Below, piece after piece: positions 22,685-34,300 of a stretch of DNA of 64,000 nt. The notes beneath the pieces were generated by a model. It made no database searches. It was not told the origin of the DNA and saw nothing but the letters and a program-made list of their open reading frames with translations. Origin of the DNA: Bicyclus anynana (taxonomy: Eukaryota; Arthropoda; Insecta; Lepidoptera; Nymphalidae); contig NC_069087.1 in the NCBI RefSeq assembly GCF_947172395.1, positions 2,666,001 to 2,730,000 on the forward strand, read 5' to 3'. A program made the translations under genes and the position numbers. Position 1 is the stretch's first letter. Every line of letters starts with the position of its first letter.

Positions 22685-23949
22685 CGGTCTTTTCCGACTA
22701 ATTGGAAAGGAACGAGAATGATGGTCATATTATAAAAAAAAAATGACAAATATTCTTTTAAAAAGAGAGAGAGGTAGGTAAGGGTTTTATAATTTCATCA
22801 CGATACCCAAATAAAAAAGGGCTTATAAGCATTGAACAGGCAGATTGAATCCGTGTTTTCCTTTTGAGTTACGGAACTCTATGGAAAAATTAACTACATA
22901 ATATCCACGCGAAGTCGCGACATACCTACCTAGTTATGTGACTACTTGGTAGACTTCTCGAGACGTAAATATGTATGTACGCAAAAAATTCCTAGCCTGT
23001 AAAGGACATAGGTAGGTAATGCAGACGGTCGGTACACTTGTCTATAGGTACGTTACGTATAGTTAAGTCTAGTCACAAAAGGACATGACCTTTCAATTTC
23101 TCGAAGGAGTTTTCTTTGTTTACAGCAAATACCTACCTACTCTTTGTTCGACGCTTCGAAACTGTTTTTCGGGTCGTTGGTTACCTTCTCCGTTCAAGAT
23201 ATGTCCTGGGTTGTACTTTGAATGAATGATAATAAAAAGCTCAATATGCTTTTCATTCTCCCAAAGTAATTTCTATATGTACCTACAAATTATCATTAAA
23301 CCCTACCACCCATAGATTTATAACACATAGATAGGTAGTGTGTAGTCGCAGCATTCGTAAGCCTTGCCCCGAAATGGGGGCCCTTGACGCATCGCTACGC
23401 TACGATAAGTATGCTTGTGTGCATGTCGGCGAGTGAATAGCTTAGCATTTACGCTCACATAGTCACAGAAGTGGCTTACGATTGGAATGAAAAATTGTTA
23501 GGTTTTGCGGGTCTATAGGTTATTAGTCTAAGCTACTTAAGCCCGTCTCGGAGCAGCGTTGATTTTATAATAAGTACTATTTTCTTAACCTAAACACAAA
23601 CCCATTAGGATGTAAATTAATAAGCACCAATAAAACAAGAACTCAAAGAGAAGTAGACTGTAGAGGTAGGCACGGTATTTCTACATTTTTCTCCTCTTTA
23701 GCTTTGCACCCTACTTAGAAGATTTACGTTATCGTTGAAATCTAATCTATAGACATTGTTCTACGTTCTATAAGACAACCTAACGAAGCTCGTTTTTTTA
23801 AATAACATTCCGGTCACAACCTACCGGCCACAGGCCACGTTGTAGATCAAAACGCCCCGTACGGGTTTCACTGTTCGCTGACCACAACCAAAGACCAAAC
23901 CGGTTCTCCGGTCTCCCGCCCTTTACCCAACAGTTCAGTTAGCACTCAC
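22685..23949. other. Presumed intron/flank downstream of exon B, no exon recognised
   Basis: I looked in the minus orientation for a second tetraspanin exon (TM1 end to TM2, or a CCG exon) and found none convincing. The stretch has no long repeat and little coding signal. The phrase GAATGCTGCGAC (rc, near 23350) is not followed by loop-like sequence. Confidence 0.35.
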
Positions 23950-24009
23950 CGCGACCATCAGGTTGAAGAAAAACAGCACATATTTCACAAAACTCGTTCC
24001 ACACCCCAT
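23950..24009 (-). CDS. Tetraspanin first coding exon ('gene B')
   Basis: The ATG at 24009-24007 opens exactly 20 codons reading MGCGTSFVKYVLFFFNLMVA, then a consensus donor GTGAGT (23944-23949) in phase 0. An MGCG N-terminus followed by FVKYVLFFFN is a textbook tetraspanin start: cytoplasmic Cys for palmitoylation, then TM1. The length and phase match exon 1 of gene C (20 codons, phase 0), which helps rule out chance. I found no matching exons 2-5 between here and exon A, so either they are diverged or short and missed, or exons A and B are alternative first exons for shared exons left of the window. Confidence 0.8.
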
Positions 24010-24320
24010 TTTGAAAACACAAGCGGCGCAGTCACACACAAAACTTCACACAAGTTGAGGTCACACACCGATTTAAATTTACCGAGCTTATAATTCGCGG
24101 AGCGGCAACAACCAACCTCTGCGTTGCTACAAAAGCGACTAAATTCAAAAGAAAAATATAAATGAGAGAATCGTGATGGCGACGCTACACCCCTCCCGCG
24201 ACCCGCATCGTTCTCATGAATCGTGACCCCTCATGCCCCTCATTCACCTATACGGTGTCTCGTTCGCACGCGTACGGAAACGAGCGTCTATGGATATGTC
24301 TATCTCGTTTTCAACTCATC
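24010..24320. promoter_or_regulatory. Presumed 5' UTR and promoter region of exon B
   Basis: On the minus strand this precedes the exon B ATG. It is richer in GC than its surroundings (CGCGG, CCTCCCGCGACCCGC), unlike most of the window. No TATA box can be assigned with confidence. The role is inferred from position only. Confidence 0.3.
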
Positions 24321-24581
24321 TCAACAAAGATAGGAAGACTACAGTCACAAAATTAATTTTGTAACTTTTGAGTTTTTATTACGATTATGGCTTTTGGAAC
24401 TAGAACTTGTGATTGTAAATTTTTCATTGCTGCTAAATCTAAAAAACAAAAAAATATCTCGTTGCGCATAACATGAGCTCCAGTACCTACATTCCAACCC
24501 ACATGGATTTGAAAGTGCAAAGCTTCCTTCCAAATAATCTTAAAAGTTAAGTAGGTATAGAACTTAATACCCAGGGGGCCA

Positions 24582-24899
24582 GGGATGATGACAGTATTTT
24601 AAATTGTATATAAATTAAGAGTATGCTAATAGCACTAATAGTATTGGATTTGTGGCGCTGCCGCGGTTCCGTGAAAAACGCCCTATACAAAATGGTACGA
24701 ATTAATGACGTCGTAGGTACATAATGATCATTAGATTGATCAAACAAAATTACTAATATCTTTGTTATTTGTGCAATTTTCATCTAATTATCTACGATAA
24801 AAGATTTTTAATAGATCTTTGCTTTTTATGTATAAATTAGTTAACATTGATCTTATTTACCCGAATGTATCATAAAAATCAATATATTCAAACCTAGTT
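24582..24899. mobile_element. MITE of the GGGATGATGAC family, short copy
   Basis: The left end GGGATGATGACAGTATTTT is intact. The right end CAAACCTAG runs into TTCACATTCC, so the terminal inverted repeat is lost there. The interior GCTTTTTATGTATAAATTAG block matches the copies at 54855 and 63335, but about 180 bp is missing. Confidence 0.75.
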
Positions 24900-25118
24900 C
24901 ACATTCCGGTCGCGTCAAATCCTATTTTTAACAAATCCCTTGTTCTGCTCCAAGGTCTATAGCTCTGAGTAGGTAAGTATATCAAAATTTATCAAAATCG
25001 GTGCAGCGGCTTAGTTGTGAAAGGTGAAGGTAACATATTAGGTGTGGATTTTCCCACATTGTCTCTATGGTGTTTAGGTAGGTTTTAGGTATACATTACT
25101 ATCTTGTAGAGTAGACTC
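24900..25118. other. Spacer, no gene seen
   Basis: It holds a generic repeat 3'-end-like phrase (ATCAAAATCGGTGCAGCGGC). Nothing else was identified. Confidence 0.3.
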
Positions 25119-25298
25119 CGCGCCATGAAAGAAGTCCCGCGGCTAAAACCTGAACTAAAATTGACAGAGCCTTTACACAAATGACATTATCACCGCCATT
25201 ACCAATTACCCCTATAATAAGTATTTAGAACCAACTATCAAATGACACTGAGCGCCATTATGACATTAGCGCGTCTACGGGACTTGTTTCTTGACGCG
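25119..25298. mobile_element. MITE with AAGAAGTCCCG ends, second copy
   Basis: CGCGCCATGAAAGAAGTCCC at the left and GGGACTTGTTTCTTGACGCG at the right are imperfect 20-bp inverted repeats. The interior matches 14964-15090 (CCGCCATTA, ACATTAGCGC) with a short extra segment. Confidence 0.7.
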
Positions 25299-25340
25299 AA
25301 GTTATAATAATTAGTTTTCTACCTAATTGGTACCTACTAT

Positions 25341-25649
25341 TCATCATTATCAACCCATATTCGGCTCACTGGTGAGCTTGAGTCTCCTGTCAGAATGAGA
25401 GGGGTTAGGCCAATAGTCCACCACGCTGGCCCAATGCGGATTGGCAGATTTCACACGCAGAGAATTTTCTTAATTGTTGTCTGGTGTGCACGTTTCCTCA
25501 CGATGTTTTTCCTTCACCGTTAGAGACACGTGATATTTAATTTCTTAAAATGCACACAACAGAAAAGTTGGAGGTGAACGCCCCGGATTCGAACCTACGC
25601 CCTCCGGAATCGGAGGCAGAGGTCATGTCCACTAGGCTATCACGGCTCT
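25341..25649 (-). repeat. SINE family A, full-length, minus
   Basis: It runs from CATTATCAACCCATATTCGG to the head TATCACGGCTC. The B box reads GGATTCGAACC on the plus strand. A plus-strand frame of 79 codons crossing its edge is meaningless. Confidence 0.9.
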
Positions 25650-26000
25650 ACCTACCTACCTATACCTACCTACTATTATTACTTTCTTATCTCATCCAAT
25701 TCACTTTCAAGGCTACTAAAGTCAAGTTAAATAACTGGAAAAAAATAAACAAGATTCGTAAGATTAAACCAACTTGCACAGGAACTTGAGAGAAAGTTAA
25801 GCCATATGCGAGTGTGGAATGAACGTTATTTGCCACTTTCTATTATTTAAAGGCTTGTTAGTGTCTGGAGCGATGTTTATAGCACTTAATTAGTGTAATA
25901 GTAATAATTAATTTATTTCCAGTCATTTGTGGGCAATTTTATGTGAATACATGACAACTCATGCAAACTTACCTGATGGTTAATGTCCATAGAATTTTAA

Positions 26001-26154
26001 TAAAAAAAATTTAACCGACTTCAAAACAAAACATACTTACTAAACTAAAAAGCGAAAAATAACATCATACTAAGTTCTGTCTATCATATTATGTTCTAAC
26101 TGATGATCAGTTTGAATTGAAAACCTCCTCCTTTTTTTGAAGTCGGTTAAAAAT
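26001..26154. mobile_element. Short foldback of the AACCGACTTC family
   Basis: AATTTAACCGACTTCAAAAC at the left is mirrored by TTGAAGTCGGTTAAAAAT at the right, and both inner arms have 'GATCAGTTTGAA' or its relatives. It is a small relative of the larger palindrome at 59421-59720. Confidence 0.65.
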
Positions 26155-26611
26155 AAAGTACGTAGTTTTAAATAACATACCATACCTACAAAATTGTTAC
26201 GCGGCAATTTTCAGCTATGTACGAGGTACGAGTTAGTTAGGCACACACAGAACAGAATATTGTCTTTTTCTGTTCTTTGCGTATGGCAGTACACTATATC
26301 CAAGTATTTTACGCTGTATTGTACCTTTTTAAACGCTAAATTAGGTAACTTAAGATATTTTACAAGGGTGGTCACTAGCCATGACTGAAGCTTACATCCA
26401 GATAAAATCTAAGCGTAAAATAGCGTAACTTCCATCTGAAGCCCGTGGGTTCGAAGGGGCCCCAGAAAAAACGTATTTTTTTTAAATGTTAGATCCTACT
26501 TCTCAGCTCAAGGTGTCGTGGCATTTTGCCAACCCTACCAGTTTATACCTAGTTACGCTATTGCATATGAGCTTTTATAATATAAATTCTTTGTTTTTGA
26601 TGACCTAGCCC
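26155..26611. other. Non-coding, no gene seen
   Basis: A 64-codon plus-strand frame (26194-26388) has no recognisable motif or splice context. Confidence 0.3.
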
Positions 26612-26778
26612 AGCTGGCCTGTACACTATTTTGGTCTTTAATATCGACCTATTAAAATAAAAATCAAATTAATTGACAAAATGTCATCTACCTACTGATG
26701 ATATCCACCAATTTCGTATAATATGTCAACTAGCATACCTATATAACGCCAAAGATACTTAGTGAATTAGCCTGCTGA
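26612..26778. mobile_element. MITE related to 3389-3679, drifted ends
   Basis: AGCTGGCCTGTACACTATTT on the left and TAGTGAATTAGCCTGCTG on the right are decayed inverted ends. The interior has AATGTCATCTAC and GATATCCACCAATTTCG, shared with 40092-40279. Confidence 0.65.
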
Positions 26779-27654
26779 ACACAAACTGCGCACCTCAATA
26801 CACCTACAGAATACAACTTAAAGGCAAAGGCAGTTAGATAACATTATAGTAGGGGAGCCCAGGATGCTAAATTTGCAGTTACTCGAGCGTCATTGAGACC
26901 GATTACATTTGGTAGATTAAATTATAGGAAGAATAAATGGTTATTTACTTTTTCCGCTTTTAGCAGTGGAAAAAAAAACTACAGACTTTTGAAATTTTAA
27001 AAACAATTGTTATTACATTGGCTTACTGAAATTGTAAGAAAATTTTAGCGATTAATTAGGAGATTATTTCCTTAAAAATAAGTAAAAAATTAATCGCACT
27101 CGTACCTCGAGCACTAAAATATAAGGGTTTAATTTTGTAACTTTGAAACCCTCCCATTCCATTACATTACGCTCAAATCGTCAGATTTTTGAAATGTGCA
27201 GTTTTTAGCTATCAACTCACCTACTTTATCTTAATCTGACGTGCTGGTTGAGTATTTATGAAGTTAGTTTTTTTTTGGTTGCCCTAAACGTACCCACCAA
27301 TATTAAGGGCTCATACTCGGTGGAGGTACTCGACAAAGTGTAAGGTATAGTCCCTTATGTTTATCTGCCGCGCTCGAGTAACTGCAAAAATCCCCTCTTC
27401 GGCTCCTCTACTATTAATAACATACTTGCATAACGAAACTAAAAGTTAAGCTGGTACTTGCTTACCTACTTACTATAAATTACGTCATGAATCGCAACTG
27501 TTTTAAATATTTTGAAACAAACGGCGACTGAGTCAGAACCGGTTTTGATTTTAGGACAATTTATATTTAGCTTAAGGCTTGTACTGGTGGGTTCATACAT
27601 ACGTTGCTATTAATCTGTGGTTCCTACCAAAACACAACTGAGACTATAAGTTTC
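26779..27654. other. AT-rich, no gene seen
   Basis: Contains TACTCGAGCG near 26880 and CTCGAGTAACTGCAAAAATC near 27370, an inverted pair that may mark the ends of a ~520-bp element (AGTAGGGGAGCCC... / ...CGGCTCCTCTACTAT). The pairing suggests a decayed transposon. No ORF. Confidence 0.4.
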
Positions 27655-27875
27655 TCAACCGACTTCAAAAAGGAGGTTATCAATTCGTCGCGTAAGTTTT
27701 TTTTAAATGTTTGTTACCTCGTAACTTCGTCAATTATTACCCATTTTTGGAAAAACTTTTCTGGTTTGAAAGAGTTTTCAGATTGGTCCCATTTCATTTT
27801 CATGAAAATCGGTTTAGTAATTTTGTATTAAAATCAAAATAACTGAAATAGATCCTTGAAATCGGTTCCATTTTT
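27655..27875 (+). repeat. Dispersed AACCGACTTCAAAAAGGAGG repeat
   Basis: It starts CAACCGACTTCAAAAAGGAG and proceeds through GGTCCCATTTCATTTTCATG and GATCCTTGAAATCGGTT. Related fragments are at 16475 and 32885. No coding sequence. Confidence 0.7.
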
Positions 27876-27934
27876 ATGTAAAAAAGGTTATGATGTGAAA
27901 CATCTTTTTTGAACCAACGGCGAGCCTTGGGAGT

Positions 27935-28048
27935 AAAATGGACAGTCTCAATCTGCCCAGCCGGGGATCGAACCCAGGACGTCCGTTTTGTAAATCCATA
28001 CATCCATCGCGCATACCACTGCGCCACGGAGGCCGTCAAAGGCCGTCA
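27935..28048 (-). repeat. SINE family B, tRNA-like head only, minus
   Basis: The plus strand reads GGGGATCGAACCCAGGACG (B box rc) to ATACCACTGCGCCACGGAGG (A box rc). Overlapping frames on both strands (27800-28217) are shadows of this SINE. Confidence 0.85.
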
Positions 28049-28789
28049 AGTTGTCTCTCGATTTCTACTCCCTTATTTAATTGGAGAAACTACTCTAATT
28101 TTAAGTGTAAAACAATCATCGCAACACCATAATCCCCATAACGTAATGCCAACGACCGTGTGTCATTGTAATGAACTATTTTGCACGCTCCACGAAAACA
28201 CCGGCGTGTTCTTGTGATTACACTTTGTATGGACTATTGTGTTCTATGGCGCATTAATATCTGCCTTATATCAGTTGATTAGTTAAGTTAGGGTGATTAA
28301 AAATACTTACACGATTAGATATTAAGTAATAATATTATGTTGCAAGATGATGTCGGGTCCTGGACTCCTGGGGAGGATTTATGTATTTATTGATCTATGG
28401 CTCTGAGCATATGATATGACAAAGACTGGCAGCAAATACCATGACTTGGCCAATCCAAATGTTAAATCCAAAACTTATTAGACTACATTTAGCACAAAAA
28501 TATCCCTGTTCAACGCCTGTCTTGCGCTCGGTTGGCCATTCTACTTTATTTTGATTTTAATCACGATGTAAGCAATATGCAGTAGTAATAAAACTAGATG
28601 ATAGGAAACATAAATGTTAAATTTTGTGGTAATTCCTTATGAGTTACCCTACTTACCTACTCAACTGCTTAAGTGAAAGATTGTGTCTCTTGTCATCATC
28701 AAATGATATCCACGCGCACGCCACATATTGGCGTTAAATAAAAATACCTATTTTTTCAAAATATCTGTGAGTACTTTTTAACGAATTAT
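28049..28789. other. Non-coding, no gene seen
   Basis: Mixed AT-rich sequence, with no exon, RNA gene or clear repeat. Confidence 0.3.
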
Positions 28790-29230
28790 GATCGAAGTCG
28801 TCATTTTCTCCTATATTTAATGTATTAATGTTCCCGTCACTTTGTGCGACTCTCCTATACCTAGCCATAATAACTGTGTCATCAGCAAAGATGGCAATGG
28901 TATTCTTTTCGAGTTCTGGAATATCGAAAGTGCGTATATAAAAGGTACAGGACCGGACCTAATACACTGCCTCGTGTAACACAGCTTTTATATGTATTAG
29001 TTCAGATTAGGCACCTTAATGCCTTATTCAAAATGCTCTATTTGAAATGTAGGATTTCAATATATCAACATAATCTTTCTGATTTTTACAATAAAACCTT
29101 CATGCCAGACTTCGTTGAATGCTTTCTCAGTATCAAGAACACAGTAAATCACACTATGTACTCGAACGTTAAGTGTTTCTATCTAAAACCAAATTGACAA
29201 TCTGGTATTGAGTTTTTGGTTTCTCAGAAT
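28790..29230 (-). pseudogene. Jockey-like LINE reverse transcriptase remnant
   Basis: On the minus strand two hallmark RT pieces are readable in different frames. One is a LDTEKAFNEVWHEG-like stretch (from about 29140 to 29095) and the other a AIFADDTVIMA stretch (about 28905-28870) containing the catalytic FADD box. Stop codons and indels separate them, so this is a decayed non-LTR retrotransposon. Confidence 0.75.
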
Positions 29231-30154
29231 GTCTGTCAGTAGTGCAACCGATATATTTGTTAGTAGCTATTTTCAGTATGCTTGTCTTGGTTAATTTTTT
29301 ACAATAGATAAACATCAAGCCAGATTTTTTTTATCCAGCCATTTTTATTATGGAATATACGGCTCGTTTTATGAAGTGCATGTTGTATTACTGTGTCTTA
29401 AAACTCTTATGAAATGTTTCATAATGTACTATTATATTAAGTATTATTATTCATACTTAGGACCATACCACAGGCAAAAAAATTAAAAACAGTTAAAAAT
29501 ATGTAAAAAAATCTTTATTACCTACTCACTTAATTGTTAATTAGTCAAATACCCAATTAGTAGATAATTTTGTATACCACATAGCTTCATAAAGCCAGAT
29601 AAAATTATCCTTAATAATGTATAACAATTTATTTTCTTATAGATTTTTCCAAGAAGAAAAGTTTGTATAAAATTACCTACATAGTAGATACTTACTAATG
29701 CAAATACAATAAAAATGCAGATTTTAAATACATATAAAATGTCTATTGATTGGTGTAAAAGACGGGTAAAGTTTGAATTAAATATTAGGTATGAAATATA
29801 ACAGAAAAATACATAGATAAGTAATATATTTCTTTTGGTTTTTAAGTCAATGAACGTCCCTAATTAGTTACTTACCAGTCGTTTTACTATATGTAATACA
29901 GTCTACATTAAAATTCTATTCCAATAACTTATCCAAATCAAGTAATTATTCTAACTATTCGAAATCATTAAATGGTGAAGACTATAAAATACGTCTCAAT
30001 AATTTCATGATTTTTGCATCACTGGGAGTTAGTAATTTAAGAGGTTTAATGATACTCCTGAGTTCCCCCCTCCCCCTTTGTATCTCATGAAGTTACTTTG
30101 TGAACTTATACTCTGAAATCGTGTGACGTAATTTATGTATCGCCATAACTATAT
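29231..30154. other. Very AT-rich, no gene seen
   Basis: Long AT-rich stretch with no recognisable coding motif, repeat end or RNA structure. Confidence 0.35.
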
Positions 30155-30358
30155 GGTTATATAATGATTTATTTATTTTGCTATCATCCGCGAAAATTCG
30201 GCGAACCCATGCGACAACGTCACCCAGGTCCGACAAAATACTCTCTACGTACGTTTCACTCCGAAACCGGAGCATCCTCAGGAGATGTTGACTCTACAAC
30301 GTGCAATTGCAAAGTCATTTGCAAAGTCAATTTGCAATTGCACGTTGTTGCAATATAA
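30155..30358. mobile_element. Dispersed element with TTATTTTGCTATCATCCGCG end, copy 1
   Basis: The first ~140 bp (30156-30300) match 34843-34995 almost base for base, including CGACAACGTCACCCAGG and CCGGAGCATCCTCAGGAG. In this copy the right end is replaced by a CAATTGCAAAGTC palindromic segment (30300-30346). Minus-strand frames read IFADDSKINKSLYNH, a recurring by-product of this repeat and not an RT active site. Confidence 0.7.
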
Positions 30359-31196
30359 CTATATGGTACTAAATAATTACTAATATCTAAATTATTTTCA
30401 CCTGGTATCTCAAGACACTCACACATTGTGTTGTCTGTCATAACGTTTTTGTTTTTCATAAGTCATAAGTTGACTGCGATCTCACGTGATAGCAGCTGCA
30501 GTTTAGAATGAATAAATGGCAACGGGCTTACTTAGAAGAGGAACAGGTTAATTTTAGCTATTACTTCTGGCGGTTTTAAAGCCAATTTAGATAATAAATA
30601 ATCCAAAAATACCCCAAGATGGAAATCGAACCCAGGACCTCACTGTTGAAAACCACAGTTACAACTGTTGCATAGATGTCCTCTTATCTTTTGATTCATA
30701 CACTACACAAGCAAAGTGTGAGAATGATTGAAGGTACCAGGTAAAAATGATTTACGTAAGCTACATTATATTGCTTAAGTTAAAACAAATGGGACGTTTG
30801 TTTTAAAGCGAGGCCAGACCGAGCTTCCTAAGCTTCGAAGAGTATTGACTGCAATACTCTTTGGTTTGGATGCAGAACTCAAAACACAAATGCATCGGTG
30901 TGGCCTTACCTTTGCATAATAATAATCTAATTACAACCTGAAATAATGTCAGCTGTCAACTGTAAGGCTCACTCTTGAGTTTAGTGCATACATATTAGCC
31001 AAACGTCTTTCTGCTATGATATATGCTGCTCAAGCTTTGTGTATGTAAGTTGTAAGTTATGAATAAATATTTTGTTCTTGAGCCCAAAGACCATAACGAT
31101 TTCTCATTGGCTGTCGCTCACTTTACGTACACACAAAAACGTTTTTGTTTTATTTTCCTTTCTCTAAGAAGCCCGCACAGACTTCACAGTATCTAG
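30359..31196. other. Intergenic 3' flank of gene C
   Basis: A tRNA-like SINE head in minus orientation lies at about 30600-30672 (GATGGAAATCGAACCCAGGA). An inverted pair around TTGCAATTGCACGTTG is the continuation of the element on the left. No other gene. Confidence 0.45.
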
Positions 31197-31202
31197 TTTA
31201 TT
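31197..31202 (-). terminator. AATAAA polyadenylation signal of gene C
   Basis: The minus strand reads AATAAA 22 nt beyond the TAA stop of the tetraspanin gene C. It is correctly placed, although the resulting 3' UTR would be very short. Confidence 0.6.
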
Positions 31203-31223
31203 ATAACTTACAAGCTAGGTAAT

Positions 31224-31385
31224 TTAATACTTTGGCAAGGTGGGCGCGGGGGCTGTCGGGTTTGACAGCAAGGAGTCGTCGGGCGCCGCGAAAGCCTCCC
31301 GCACTGATATGGAGTGCCGCAGGGAGGCTCGCCGGCGCTCCTTGATCGCGTGCGCGAGGAAGAATGTGCAGAATATACCCGAACT
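31224..31385 (-). CDS. Gene C exon 5 (end of TM4 and cytoplasmic tail)
   Basis: The acceptor TTTGTTACAG (just above 31385) leads into SSGIFCTFFLAHAIKERR, which completes TM4 started by ASLLQ in exon 4. A 37-residue tail follows, ending TLPKY and a TAA stop at 31226-31224. The exon is GC-rich against AT-rich surroundings, as expected of real coding DNA. The tail has serine-rich and proline-rich parts (NPTAPAPT). 54 codons including stop. Confidence 0.88.
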   Translation of the reverse strand, partial: SSGIFCTFFLAHAIKERRRASLRHSISVREAFAAPDDSLLSNPTAPAPTLPKY

Positions 31386-34300
31386 CTGTAACAAAATCAT
31401 AAAATAAATCTTCTATATATATAAAAATGAATTGCTGTTCGTTAGTCTCGCTAAAACTCGAGAACGTATAATTGCCGGGAAAACCATAAAAACAAGCGTT
31501 TTCTATTTCCCATACAAACGTTTAAGAGTCAAGGGGTAGGGATAGGGTAGGGGTAGAGAGAGGTAGGGCAGGGGGAGAAGAGATAGGGAAGAAGTGCACA
31601 TAAGTCAAAGCGAAGCTTGACCGGGTCCACTAGTACCAAATAAAAACTTCAGTTTTGTAAGAACAAAGTTAGCATTACCTATATATTTCTGATAGACAAA
31701 CTCACTTTCTCATTTATACCCAAGATACCTTAAGGATATAGTAAGTACATATAGGTTCAGAATGATGAGACACATTTTGAAGATGTTACTTACGTCAACT
31801 AATTTCATAATAATAATCGATTCAAGAAACAGATGACTAAAACTATTATTAATAACGCTAATACATTTAATATGATTTTCCTCGTGAATAGAATCACTGA
31901 TTCATGATGGTTGTCATGAAGCGACTACCTACTAACTATAGGGGGTAAAAAACCGGCAAAATAATGACGTATTAACTGGTAACTATCATTGGAATTCAGC
32001 ATTCAACAACAATGCATCACAACAACTGAAAGCGTCATATACTCATACTGTATAGGTAGGTTCAGTACCTACCTAAGTACCTACTTAGGTAGGTACAGGC
32101 TACAGCTATAATAAAAACCTACCAGTTTGGAATTTTGTTTTCTACGGTTTAATCGATTCAACCTCAGGAGAGTTTATGATGGCTAACCCTTTGTAAAATT
32201 TTTAAAAAGCTGAAAGCTTGTCTTACCGAAGTCTATGTTATTAGGCAACTCCATATGTAAAGGCAAAACTGGATCTGCTATAGAGTAAGAGTCGCTTAAC
32301 AAAATTTTGATAGCAATATTTTCGACTGGTGGGAGGGAGGCTTTGGCCTTGGCTAGTTACTACCCTACCGACAAAGACGTTCCACCAAACGATTTAGCGT
32401 TCCGGTGCGATGTCGTGTAGAAACCAACAGGGGTATGGATTTCCATCCTACTCCATACAGTTAGCCCGCTTCCAAACAAGTTAGCCTGCTTCCATTCAAG
32501 ATTGCATCATCACTTACCATCAGGTGAGATTGTGGTCAAAGGATAACTTGTAAAGAATAATAATAAAAAAAATTGATACAATGGGTACAAAAGGAAAGGA
32601 TAGTCACAAAAGAACATTCTGTGCCAAGTTTAGAACGGATTCTCAGAAAAAATCGTAAACTTCGTAAGAGTATGGATAGGTAGGTATTCCAAAGCATTTT
32701 CCTCAAATCCTTGATGGTTTCCATACATACTTTTCTGGCTTAATGTTAATTGAATCAACATAATAAAGCTATAGTTTTCCTTATAGTATAAGCAGAGAAT
32801 TGTTTGGTTTGACATTGAAAATAATAAATACTACCTAACTATAATAAGGGTCATGGATTTTTAATTTTCATCCATCACGAATTTTACTAACCGACTTAAA
32901 AAAAGTAGGAGTTTCAAATCGACGCGTATGTTTCTTTTTATGTTTGTTATCTCTTATCGATGTCATTTGATGACAGCCAATTTTGAAAATTCTTTTTTTG
33001 TTTGAAAGAGTTTATTTCCAGATTGGTCCCATTTAATTTTCATGAAAATCAATTTCTTAAGATTGTTTTAATTTTTGTGTCAAAAAGATTACTTGTCCCA
33101 AAAAAGTAATAGATTCCCGAGAGATAGATCATAGATCTCTATTTCTTGAGCTGGTCACTCCTGAATGCCGATTGAGGATCATTATCAGCCATGAGGAGTA
33201 ATCTTCCAACTTCATAATTATCAGCCTATTTTAAAATAGGCCAATATGGCCCACTCCTAGGACAGGCCTCGCTCTTTACAGAAGATTAGCCGACGCCCCG
33301 CGGTTTCACCCGTGAGAATACGGGGATAAAATGACACTCACAAATAACGTAGCTTACTAGTTTTAAAATAATCGATTCAGTAGATGCAGATATTACCCCT
33401 ACAATAACCCCTTAACATAAACTTTACCTCTTTAAATTAATATAGATAGGTTATGGGGGTTAGCGTGTTAGGGTTTCAATATCTTTCATTATCGTTATCT
33501 CAATTGAATGATATTGTAGATGTAAAAAAATACGTTTTTTAACTGTTGATCTGACCAACTGGTTGGAGATATTACATACCGTGGCGATTTTCCTTCTTGA
33601 GGTACATTTAATTTAAAAGTAAAACGTACTTTAACGTCGTCCGGCATTGGATTTTTTATTACTAGCGGACGCCCGCGACTTCGTCCGCGTGAAATTCAGT
33701 TTTTCACAAATCCCGCGGAAACCATGGATTTTTCCGGGATAAAAGTAGCCTATGTGTTAATCCAGAGTAAAATCTATTTCCATTACAAATTTCAGCCAAA
33801 TCGCTTCAGTAGCCGCAGCGTAAAAGAGGAACAAACATACTTACACACTTTCACACTTACACGCAAACTTTCTGTCATCAACCCATATTCGGCTCACTGC
33901 TGAGCTCGAGTCTCCTCTCAGAATAAGAGGGGTTAGGCCAACAGTCCACCACGCTGGCGCAATGCGGATTGGCAGACTTCACACACGCAGAGAATTAAGA
34001 AATTCTCTGGTGTGCAGGTTTCCTCACGATGTTTTCCTTCACCGATTGAGACACGTGATATTTAATTTCTTAAAATGCACACAACTGAAAAGTTGGAGGT
34101 GCATGCCCCGGACCGGATTCGAACCCACACCCTCCGGAATCGGAGGCAGAGGTCACTGGGCTATCACGGCTCATGACACAAACTTTCGCCTTTATAATAT
34201 TAGTGTGATAGGCTCACGTTACGTTTGCCCACGATGACACCTGATGGTAAGTGTATATGTATATGGTAAGTGTATATATATATGGTAAGTGTATATGTAT

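Noticed and set aside
30093..30275. IFADDSK motif resembling the reverse transcriptase FADD box
   Set aside because: The same residues appear in both copies of a short MITE-like element (30155 and 34843), in both orientations, without any other RT motif.
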